A stretch of DNA of 7,966 bases from JAGOZV01 sp964346445 (GTDB lineage Bacteria > Patescibacteriota > Saccharimonadia > Saccharimonadales > Saccharimonadaceae), in NCBI GenBank assembly GCA_964346445.1, contig CAYFUI010000026.1:1-7966 (forward strand), given 5' to 3'. The position numbers were made by a program, and so were the translations under genes. Positions 1 to 5,399 of this stretch are shown in pieces. How positions within the stretch are numbered: position 1 is the stretch's first letter; each line of letters begins with the position of its first letter. The notes under the pieces are model-generated. The model was not told the origin of the DNA. It searched no databases and saw only the letters and a program-made list of their open reading frames with translations.

Positions 1-58
1 AAAATGCAATATACCAATCATTTTTAATTGCCTTGACACTCTTTTACAAGCCACTACG

Positions 59-931
59 CTAGTGGGCGTTACCAATAAGGTTTTCGTCCAGTATTTTATT
101 AACCACCCCATCGGCAAGAGTGTTTTGATTGCGTGGTACATATTTTAGTGTGTACTCTTCAAGTCCCTCTAGAAGCTCTAAGCATGTGCGGTTAATTGGC
201 AATAAGTCTGGGTTATTAATAGCGTATTTACCATTTACTTGGTTTACCACTAGCATACTATCCATTTTTATAATTACATTGGTAAAGTTTTGCTTTACCG
301 CATACTCAAGGGCCTGCTTTAAAGCCTGATATTCGGCATATGTATTATTAGCGTTCCCTAGGAAGCTACCACCTTCATGAATAACGTGCTGGTTGCCATC
401 CAGTACTACAAAGCCTGCTGCAGAAGGACCAGGATTACCCCTGGAGCCACCATCAGCAAAAATAGTCACCTGTGTTGGCACATCGGACTGAGCAGGAGTC
501 GCTTTTTCTTCCCTTTCTTTACCCTGCAGTATGGAGATTAATAGCTCTGCGCTATATCGAAGGCTTATAGTTCGCTGAACATTGCTCAAAGAAAGCCAGT
601 GGTAGCGATTATGTCGGTTGCCTAGTGAGATTTTCCCAGAAAGGCTCTTGGCGTCCAAAAAATAAACCACCAGCACATATTGGGAGTCGTCACCTTCATC
701 AAAGTTAACATAAGAAACAACATCGAACAGCTGAAGAGAGCCTATGGTCTCTAAACCTGTGGCAATACTAATGTGGCGCTTAATAGCATCTTCTGGCTGC
801 TCTTTGTAGTCCACCTGCCCACCAGGTAATTCATATTTTCCTTCTAAAAAAGGCGCACCTAAAGCGCGTCTTAAAACTAAAATTTTACCATTTTTTTGAA
901 TTAAACCCTGGACTACCACCCGTTGTCGCAT
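59..931 (-). CDS. Degenerate Nudix domain fused to ribonuclease HI
   Basis: This 290-residue protein has two domains. Residues 1-135 have a Nudix (MutT-like) fold: a GKYELPGGQV segment is followed by a Nudix box at 38-60 with G38, E44, R52 and G59 in place. The metal-binding glutamates of the REUxEE core are replaced by H53, I56 and A57, so hydrolase activity is unlikely. A charged, Ala/Pro-containing linker (137-153) leads to an RNase HI domain (154-283) of the type without the basic protrusion. Its four acidic residues are present: D160 in FADGGSRGNPG, E200 in TYAEYQAL, D224 in KMDS and D274 in LADGVVN. The expected role is cutting the RNA strand of RNA-DNA hybrids in the cytoplasm, with the Nudix part perhaps binding a nucleotide or nucleic acid (inference). 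The ATG is preceded by a modest AAGGG ribosome site. The gene follows a structured leader or ncRNA. Confidence 0.9.
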   Translation of the reverse strand: MRQRVVVQGLIQKNGKILVLRRALGAPFLEGKYELPGGQVDYKEQPEDAIKRHISIATGLETIGSLQLFDVVSYVNFDEGDDSQYVLVVYFLDAKSLSGKISLGNRHNRYHWLSLSNVQRTISLRYSAELLISILQGKEREEKATPAQSDVPTQVTIFADGGSRGNPGPSAAGFVVLDGNQHVIHEGGSFLGNANNTYAEYQALKQALEYAVKQNFTNVIIKMDSMLVVNQVNGKYAINNPDLLPINRTCLELLEGLEEYTLKYVPRNQNTLADGVVNKILDENLIGNAH

Positions 932-964
932 TTCTACCCTTATTCTATTAAATTAAACCAATCC

Positions 965-1105
965 AGGGCCTGAAATACTTAGCATCAGATAATCCCCGCT
1001 TTTACGCAAGGTGGGTCTTCTCAACCTACTACCACGGTAGTAGACAATTTGAAGTCCCTATCTATATGACGTTAGGAAAATCATATTTGCCTTTCTTCCA
1101 GGCTA
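965..1105 (-). ncRNA. Candidate structured RNA or structured 5' leader
   Basis: The 196-base gap between the M50 gene and the Nudix-RNase H gene holds an extended -10 promoter followed by several nested inverted repeats on the minus strand. An outer 8-bp helix pairs 1096-1103 with 968-975 (one G-U). A 6-bp hairpin pairs 1081-1086 with 1064-1069. A longer imperfect hairpin pairs 1051-1058 with 1013-1020 (one A-A mismatch) and is capped by the 8-bp-arm palindrome at 1026-1043. A hairpin lies at 994-1011 (6 bp, two G-U). The predicted transcript would start only 1-3 nt before the outer helix. It is either the leader of the downstream gene or an independent small RNA. Closed ends with an interrupted middle resemble 6S RNA in outline only. 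I recognise no SRP, RNase P, tmRNA, T-box or riboswitch core, and no U-tract terminator follows. Confidence 0.4.
1026..1043. repeat. Perfect palindrome, 8-base arms, 2-base centre
   Basis: CTACTACC and GGTAGTAG flank a 2-base centre. In RNA this would form the tip of the central hairpin of the candidate structured RNA. As DNA it could equally be a dimeric protein-binding site downstream of the promoter at 1111-1139. The sequence does not decide between these. Confidence 0.6.
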
Positions 1106-1110
1106 CTTTA

Positions 1111-1139
1111 ATTATACCATTAAATATTTAAACATTAAA
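1111..1139 (-). promoter_or_regulatory. Extended -10 promoter for RNA/Nudix-RNase H
   Basis: On the minus strand, TGGTATAAT (1119 to 1111) matches a perfect -10 with the TGn extension. A weak -35-like TTTAAT lies 17 bases upstream (1139 to 1134), overlapping the last codons of the M50 gene. Predicted start is near 1104-1106. The position separates the Nudix-RNase H gene from the DUF2207-M50 unit. Confidence 0.65.
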
Positions 1140-1760
1140 GATAAAACTAAAAGCATTTAAGAAGAATGTGATTATAGCAATAAGGATTTTACTTAATACC
1201 GGCCCACCAATTAAAACTAACCCAAATACTATAAATAACCCGTATCTCTCCATGTGGCGCATTGCTTGCTTGATAAAGTCTGGGGCAAAAGCATATAGCA
1301 CCCGTGACCCGTCTAGTGGCGGTATAGGTAAAATATTAAATGCAAAAAACCCAAGATTAACCATGACCATTATAGTGAAAAACTCACCCGGTAAGCCGTT
1401 GGCAGGAATAAAACGTAATAAACCAAAACTAATAAAAGCCAAAAAAAGGTTGAGTAGTGGTCCACTTAGCGCCACTAAAGCTACGCCCATCTCTCCTCCC
1501 CTAACATTCAAAGGGTTGAATGGCACAGGCTTAGCGCCGCCAAATATAGGCCCGCCACTTATCATTAAAAGTACAGGCAAAATAATTGTCATAAAAGGAT
1601 CTATGTGCTTTAAGGGGTTAAGCGTCAGCCTACCTAACGCCTTGGCGGTGTTATCACCTAATAAATAGCTCATGTAACCATGCATTGCTTCATGGAGTGT
1701 CATGGAGAATAAGATAGCTGCAAGGACTAATATAATTTGCTGTATTTGCGCTGCGTCCAT
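1128..1760 (-). CDS. M50 family site-2-protease-like membrane metalloprotease
   Basis: This 210-residue polytopic membrane protein belongs to peptidase family M50 (the compact form often annotated as site-2 protease family protein). The zinc motif HEAMH is at 23-27 in the first membrane segment (H23, H27 ligands, E24 general base). The third ligand is D150 in NILPIPPLDG. The AKPVPFNP segment (76-83) after a GG-rich stretch is also characteristic. Hydrophobic segments lie near 8-30, 56-72, 93-117, 127-147 and 172-203. There is no PDZ domain, so it is the minimal catalytic core. Such enzymes cleave transmembrane substrates within the bilayer; the substrate cannot be read from the sequence. Its ATG overlaps the stop of the DUF2207 gene (TAATG), and its Shine-Dalgarno lies inside that gene's glycine codons, so translation is probably coupled. 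Confidence 0.93.
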   Translation of the reverse strand: MDAAQIQQIILVLAAILFSMTLHEAMHGYMSYLLGDNTAKALGRLTLNPLKHIDPFMTIILPVLLMISGGPIFGGAKPVPFNPLNVRGGEMGVALVALSGPLLNLFLAFISFGLLRFIPANGLPGEFFTIMVMVNLGFFAFNILPIPPLDGSRVLYAFAPDFIKQAMRHMERYGLFIVFGLVLIGGPVLSKILIAIITFFLNAFSFIFNV

Positions 1761-3568
1761 TACCGCCCTCCTCCACCACCGCCGCCGCCACCGCCGCCGG
1801 CAAAACCACTAGAGATACCACTACCCGAAGATACTGAAGGCGCCCTGAAGCTCTGACTAGTCGTTGTACTTAAACCACTTATCATGGCACCTAAAGCCAG
1901 CCCCTGCCCCACGCTGCCCTCATACCAGCTAGGCTGTGCACTTTGCTGCTGATACCTGATCTCTAAAGCCTTAACCCACTGCTTTTCTAGTTTAAAAAGT
2001 ACGGCATAGGGCAAGACTCTTTCGTATAATTTTATTATATTAGCCTCACCTTCCACCCCCTCTATAATCACAGGAGTAGTAGTGGCGCCCTGTGGACTCT
2101 GTAAAACGGCTAAGCGCTCAGCTTCGGCTAGTTTTATATACATCTTAAGACCTTCTAGATAAAGTTGCAATTGACGTCCACTGTGTGTGTATATTTTAAT
2201 TGAAGCCACATAACTTAACATTAGGGCTCCGATAATAATGGCACCAAAGGCAAAAAGAACACTAAGGAGGGCTGGCTCTATACCTCCAAAAATTTGAGGT
2301 GTCAGAATAAGCACTACGCCACTTAAGATAAGGGAAAGCACCCATATCACCCATTCTACTTTTAAGTGTTTAGTCATATTACCTTTTGTGAACCCTTGAG
2401 AAGTTAGTACCTTTGTCTGTGAGTTGTTAATGGTTTTTTGTAGCTGTTGGCCCATCCGCAAATTAGTTGTACTAATTGTATATGTAGCCCCAGGGGATAA
2501 ATCAATCAGCATATCTTTTAAGAATTGTACCTCATCCTCTAACAGCCCGTCTGTTGAGAGAAGTTGGATAGTATAACTATTTTTACGCCCCATAATCCCC
2601 TTTTTGGTATTTTCTATGATACGGATATTATGCCTTACGGCCAGGTCTATTATTTGTGCTGTAATAACTGTATCCTTAACTCCTACTATACCACTTGCCT
2701 CCATGACAGATACACCCTTTGGTGGAAGATATTCTGGTATAACTACATTTTTACTCTTTGGGAGTTGATACTTTTTTAATTTAAACCAAGCTAATGCAAC
2801 TGTAAGCATACTTAGGCCGCCAGTCACAAATAGAGAATAATTTATAATAAAAGCTTCTAATGGCGTTTCTTGAAAGCTAACAAAGGCCCCTCCTTTAAAT
2901 TGCATGGCTACTGTAAAGCTAGCACGAGGTGGCAAAGAAGAGCCTAAGGTAAAAGTTGCTTGCCCCGTTTCACTGTCGTAGTTGGCTTCACAAGGTACCT
3001 TATTAGTTTTTGTGCCAGCATAGCACCGCAGTTCACCCGTGAATTCCTCTTTTACTTTAGGGGCCAAAACCACCTTAGCACTAGCATTAGAAAATGCTTG
3101 TGGGAACTGATTACCAATAATATTCCAATAAAACTCCTGCATCTCACCCACTGTTTGTGTAACATCAGTTAAGCTATAGGTTATCTTGTACTCTTGTTGT
3201 CCGTTAACATAATTATTTGTACCAGTTTCAATTATTACATTCTGGTTTTCTGTATACTGCTTATAGACGGGTTCTGGATTACCATTACGCTCCACAGAAA
3301 TTAGTTTAAAGTGTAGCGAACGCTTGTCATAGGTAATGGGAATTGCCCGGACCATCCCTTTATTTTGGTTTGTTGAGGGGAAGTCTGCTACAAAAACCTC
3401 TGTCACCCTTACCTCCGAGTGCCCATCTGCGTTTTTGCCTAACTGATATGTTGCATTAAAGTTGGAAAAATTAAAATTCTGCACACTTGCATGAATAGTA
3501 GATGCAAAAAAAATACTAAATACAAGAGAGGCTACAATAACGATGACGAAAGTAATGTATTTATTCAT
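1760..3568 (-). CDS. DUF2207 membrane protein with poly-glycine tail
   Basis: This 602-residue protein is a DUF2207 family member of unknown biochemical function. I start it at ATG 3568, which has a GAAGGGGGG ribosome site 9 nt upstream; an in-frame GTG at 3592 would place that site inside the gene. Order of parts: signal peptide or anchor 1-27, extracytoplasmic domain about 28-235 (with EFYWNIIGNQFP and two cysteines, C182 and C193, possibly a disulfide), membrane helix 238-263, and the family segment YLPPKGVSVMEASGIVG followed by a cytoplasmic part. A pair of helices spans 404-422 and 429-455, followed by the helical region with EGLKMYIKLAEAERL and LPYAVLFKLEKQWVKALE. The tail is Ser/Gly-rich, ending in eleven glycines and Arg; a Gly-rich end is typical of the family. 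It is the first gene of a coupled pair with the M50 protease. No catalytic residues are recognised. Confidence 0.9.
   Translation of the reverse strand: MNKYITFVIVIVASLVFSIFFASTIHASVQNFNFSNFNATYQLGKNADGHSEVRVTEVFVADFPSTNQNKGMVRAIPITYDKRSLHFKLISVERNGNPEPVYKQYTENQNVIIETGTNNYVNGQQEYKITYSLTDVTQTVGEMQEFYWNIIGNQFPQAFSNASAKVVLAPKVKEEFTGELRCYAGTKTNKVPCEANYDSETGQATFTLGSSLPPRASFTVAMQFKGGAFVSFQETPLEAFIINYSLFVTGGLSMLTVALAWFKLKKYQLPKSKNVVIPEYLPPKGVSVMEASGIVGVKDTVITAQIIDLAVRHNIRIIENTKKGIMGRKNSYTIQLLSTDGLLEDEVQFLKDMLIDLSPGATYTISTTNLRMGQQLQKTINNSQTKVLTSQGFTKGNMTKHLKVEWVIWVLSLILSGVVLILTPQIFGGIEPALLSVLFAFGAIIIGALMLSYVASIKIYTHSGRQLQLYLEGLKMYIKLAEAERLAVLQSPQGATTTPVIIEGVEGEANIIKLYERVLPYAVLFKLEKQWVKALEIRYQQQSAQPSWYEGSVGQGLALGAMISGLSTTTSQSFRAPSVSSGSGISSGFAGGGGGGGGGGGR
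1766..1774 (-). promoter_or_regulatory. Shine-Dalgarno of M50 gene inside poly-Gly codons
   Basis: GGAGGAGGG on the minus strand lies 5-9 nt before the M50 ATG and at the same time encodes the last glycines of the upstream DUF2207 protein. It supports ATG 1760 as the true start. Confidence 0.75.
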
Positions 3569-3577
3569 AAAAATTAA

Positions 3578-3586
3578 CCCCCCTTC
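3578..3586 (-). promoter_or_regulatory. Ribosome binding site fixing the DUF2207 start
   Basis: GAAGGGGGG on the minus strand lies 9 nt before ATG 3568. It favours this ATG, which begins directly with a signal-peptide-like sequence (MNKYITFVIVIVASLVF), over the upstream in-frame GTG at 3592. Confidence 0.7.
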
Positions 3587-3600
3587 TACCACTTCTATCT

Positions 3601-3609
3601 ATCATATCA
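3601..3609 (-). promoter_or_regulatory. Probable extended -10 for DUF2207-M50 unit
   Basis: TGATATGAT on the minus strand fits TGnTATAAT with one mismatch. No good -35 is visible. Predicted start near 3594 would give a short leader of about 26 nt carrying the ribosome site at 3578-3586. A TATACT at 3626-3631 is an alternative without a clear -35. Confidence 0.45.
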
Positions 3610-3667
3610 GAATAGAGCCGTTACTAGTATATAAATTTAGTTTTAAGCCCGTATTACTAATATCTTC

Positions 3668-3790
3668 ATGAAATGCATGACCACCCAAACGCTTACAAAG
3701 CTGGCTTTTAGAGCAGGAGCGGCAAGCTACCTTGACAGATTAGGGCTTTTTAGTTACAATCGTATAGATTATTTAATAAGAAAAGAGTAG
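3668..3790 (+). CDS. Possible 40-residue small ORF upstream of rpmB
   Basis: An ATG at 3668 (or 3677) opens a 40-codon frame ending TAG at 3790, four bases before rpmB. It encodes MKCMTTQTLTKLAF followed by an alanine-rich then charged C-terminus (RIDYLIRKE). The composition looks protein-like. However, there is no Shine-Dalgarno, the strong rpmB promoter lies inside it, and an open frame of this length in 200 bases is not rare by chance. I do not recognise it. Low confidence. Confidence 0.18.
   Translation: MKCMTTQTLTKLAFRAGAASYLDRLGLFSYNRIDYLIRKE
3732..3760 (+). promoter_or_regulatory. Near-consensus sigma-70-type promoter of rpmB
   Basis: TTGACA (3732-3737), a 17-base spacer, then TACAAT (3755-3760): 11 of 12 consensus positions. 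The predicted start near 3766 gives a leader of about 28 nt before the rpmB ATG at 3795. Strength fits a ribosomal protein gene. Confidence 0.85.
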
Positions 3791-3794
3791 TAAG

Positions 3795-3989
3795 ATGGCA
3801 TCACGATGTGAATTAACAGGAAAAGGCAAGCAATTTGGCAACAATGTTAGCTTTTCTTTACGCCGTACCAAACGTGTCTTCAAACCAAACCTACAAAAGA
3901 AAACCTTCATGATTGATGGCGAAAAAGTTACTATGGTTTTAAGCACACAAGCAATCCGTACGCTTAAGAAAAAGGGTATTATTAACTAA
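3795..3989 (+). CDS. rpmB: Large ribosomal subunit protein bL28
   Basis: This 64-residue basic protein is bL28, a component of the 50S subunit. The family N-terminus is clear: SRCELTGKGKQFGNNVSFS (compare CxxTGK...GNNxSHA in other bL28), followed by TKRVFKPNLQKKTF and a C-terminal STQAIRTLKKKGI that matches the family's SAKGMRVIDKKGI region. Length resembles the short Bacillus-type form rather than the 78-residue E. coli form. Only one cysteine is present, so no zinc site is expected. It is the only plus-strand gene well supported in the window and is transcribed alone: its own promoter precedes it, no rpmG follows, and a strong hairpin terminator comes 28 bases after the stop. The ribosome site is weak (AAGAG). 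Confidence 0.96.
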   Translation: MASRCELTGKGKQFGNNVSFSLRRTKRVFKPNLQKKTFMIDGEKVTMVLSTQAIRTLKKKGIIN

Positions 3990-4017
3990 TATACCTAAAC
4001 CTTAGCCTAAATAAACT

Positions 4018-4052
4018 TTAAATAACCACCCCTTCAAGAGGTGGTTATTTAA
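4018..4052. terminator. Bidirectional intrinsic terminator between convergent genes
   Basis: A perfect 13-bp inverted repeat (4018-4030 with 4040-4052) encloses a 9-base loop. The plus-strand RNA continues into a U-rich stretch within and after the arm (UUAUUUAAUUUAA), and the minus-strand RNA into UUAUUUAAAGUUUAUUU. It can therefore end rpmB on one strand and the MBL-fold gene, whose stop is at 4054, on the other. Confidence 0.85.
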
Positions 4053-4053
4053 T

Positions 4054-4698
4054 TTAACTACGCTCAATCTGGACAACTGTCAATGTGTCTGGTAAAGAGT
4101 TGGCGTTTTTAAGTTTGTATTTATTAACCTTTTCTACAATCGGAGCTCCTAGTTCCTTAATAAAGAGCTCTACATCGTCTTGAGGTACTTCGTAATTAAT
4201 TGCTTTATCGCTGTAACTAACTGGAATTACTACCTTTGGTTCAATATTCTTAACAATAGCGGCGGCGTTTTTAGCATCCAACGTATAACCATTGCCACCA
4301 ACTGGAAGTATTAAAACGTCAACTACGCCAATATTCTCTAGCTGGTCTTCATTTAGCTTAGCAGCCACGTTTCCAAGAAGGGCGATCCGTGCATCGCTAC
4401 CCACCTTTATGCGGTAATTGGTTGCCAATTTCTCGTCCTCTGGTCCATCTATATGACGCGCTGCACTATATCCGGCAATGTCAAAGTCTGCTACACCATA
4501 CTCACCTGGTCCATTAATAATAACAGCTGCCTCTGGATCGTTCAGGGCAAACCTATCTTCCGTGGCAATTTCTATTTCACCTTTTATCTTCATGTCCTTT
4601 AGGCCACCGTGCACACTTAATTTGGGGTCTACAACAGCCTTTGCCTGGCTAGACTTAATGGTAATCCCATTGCCGCCTTTATATTCTATTTCAATCAT
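4054..4698 (-). CDS. MBL-fold (COG2220/UlaG-like) protein lacking metal ligands
   Basis: This 214-residue protein aligns by eye with COG2220 metallo-beta-lactamase-fold hydrolases. It has an opening strand MIEIEYKGGNGITI, AVVDP (21-25), INGPGEYGV (61-69), and LNEDQLENIGVVDVLILPVGG followed by IEPKVVIPV. The metal-binding positions are changed. The HxHxDH slot reads ATEDRFALND (45-54). The usual GDLGH reads GNVAA (109-113), losing Asp and His. The usual IPMHY reads IPVSY (158-162). No histidine remains at any expected ligand, so a metal-dependent hydrolase is unlikely; a binding or scaffold role is inferred. It starts with ATG overlapping the stop of the winged-helix gene (ATGA), with a good GGGAGGT ribosome site, so the two products are probably made together. 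It ends at the shared terminator. Confidence 0.85.
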   Translation of the reverse strand: MIEIEYKGGNGITIKSSQAKAVVDPKLSVHGGLKDMKIKGEIEIATEDRFALNDPEAAVIINGPGEYGVADFDIAGYSAARHIDGPEDEKLATNYRIKVGSDARIALLGNVAAKLNEDQLENIGVVDVLILPVGGNGYTLDAKNAAAIVKNIEPKVVIPVSYSDKAINYEVPQDDVELFIKELGAPIVEKVNKYKLKNANSLPDTLTVVQIERS

Positions 4699-5381
4699 TT
4701 ACTACCTCCCGTAATTAAGCCACCCACGTCTTTAACTGTCTTATACTTACCGTCTACAATCTGTCCGATGAATTTATCACGAACGCTCACCCTATAATTA
4801 AACTCTTCGGTTGGCATAACCGTGTAGTTTACCTCTCTTCCCTGCTTAGACTCAATATTTTTGATAATTGCCTTAAGCTTAGTGTTTGGTAGCTGTCCTA
4901 TTATCAATACGTCTATAGGGCTTACAGACCCTCGAACTAACTTTCCGGCAATAATTACACCGTGAACACCCACCAACCCTTCAAATAATTTATTATAATA
5001 TTTGGCTTGTGGGTCTATTGATGGTGGCAAACCGACAACCTCAACGGTTGTAGGATCTGTAGTAGCAGAAGAGTCACCCGTCTCGCTACTAGTTGCTTTT
5101 TCTGACGCCGGGAGTAGCACAACTTCATCTTCCGCAAAAATAGCTTGTAGTGGAATGTAATGAGGATAGGCCTTGTCTAGTTGGTAGTAAAGCTTATTAT
5201 CTCGACTATCACTAGTGATTACACCAATCTTCAGCATATTAGACAATTCACGCCGCACGGAATTTATTTGTTCATCTATTAATCTAGTAATTTCACGCAC
5301 ATAATAGGAGGTGTCGGGATTATTTAAAAACAACTTTAAAAGTTTTACTCTAGTTTTTGAACCAAATAATGCGTCAGCCAT
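4695..5381 (-). CDS. Winged-helix protein with degenerate nucleotidyltransferase-like domain
   Basis: This 228-residue protein begins with a winged helix-turn-helix (about 1-75): ALFGSKTRVKLLKLF, YYVREITRLIDEQINSVRRELSNM as the HTH, and KLYYQLDKAYPHY as the wing and exit. A Ser/Thr-rich acidic linker (about 88-115) follows. The C-terminal part (128-215) resembles the minimal nucleotidyltransferase fold seen fused to such winged helices. It has VIIAGKLVRGSVSPIDVLIIG where the family has GS...DxD, then GREVNYTVMPTEEFNYRV. The GS pair reads GK (146-147) and DxD reads PID (155-157), so transferase activity is doubtful. The N-terminal domain suggests DNA binding, possibly as a transcription regulator; the target is unknown. 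It is 18 bases after miaA, has no Shine-Dalgarno, and overlaps the MBL-fold gene by 4 bases. Confidence 0.8.
   Translation of the reverse strand: MADALFGSKTRVKLLKLFLNNPDTSYYVREITRLIDEQINSVRRELSNMLKIGVITSDSRDNKLYYQLDKAYPHYIPLQAIFAEDEVVLLPASEKATSSETGDSSATTDPTTVEVVGLPPSIDPQAKYYNKLFEGLVGVHGVIIAGKLVRGSVSPIDVLIIGQLPNTKLKAIIKNIESKQGREVNYTVMPTEEFNYRVSVRDKFIGQIVDGKYKTVKDVGGLITGGSK
4704..4710 (-). promoter_or_regulatory. Ribosome binding site of the MBL-fold gene
   Basis: GGGAGGT on the minus strand lies 5 nt before ATG 4698 and within the last codons of the winged-helix gene, supporting the ATGA overlap start. Confidence 0.7.
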
Positions 5382-5389
5382 AGTATTAT

Positions 5390-5398
5390 ATTATCACA
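5390..5398 (-). promoter_or_regulatory. Possible extended -10 abutting winged-helix start codon
   Basis: TGTGATAAT (5398 to 5390) fits TGnTATAAT with one mismatch and ends 8 nt before the ATG at 5381. A second TATAAT (5390 to 5385) lies even closer. No -35 is clear. If used, transcription would begin at or within about 2 nt of the start codon, consistent with the lack of a Shine-Dalgarno. Read-through from miaA is the alternative. Confidence 0.35.
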
Positions 5399-5399
5399 G

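Noticed and set aside
33..61. TTGACA with TACGCT 17 bases later on the plus strand
   Set aside because: The -10 matches only 3 of 6 positions and would transcribe antisense into the Nudix-RNase H gene; bases 1-58 otherwise show no convincing terminator or gene.
965..1105. Structured region as a T-box, SRP RNA, tmRNA or RNase P RNA
   Set aside because: No AGGGUGGUACCGCG-type T-box, no SRP GGAAG-domain context, and far too short for tmRNA or RNase P; the downstream gene is not a synthetase.
1168..1668. 166-codon open frame on the plus strand opposite the M50 gene
   Set aside because: Exact antisense of a conserved protease with its catalytic motifs; the product is proline/lysine-rich with no recognisable domain and there is no ribosome site or promoter.
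3568..3592. GTG 3592 as start of the DUF2207 gene
   Set aside because: It would put the strong GAAGGGGGG ribosome site inside the gene and add eight residues before a normal signal peptide; ATG 3568 fits better.
1060..4458. 12-base repeat ATCTATATGACG at 1060-1071 and 4447-4458
   Set aside because: About two such matches are expected by chance in an 8-kb window, and one copy lies in coding sequence.
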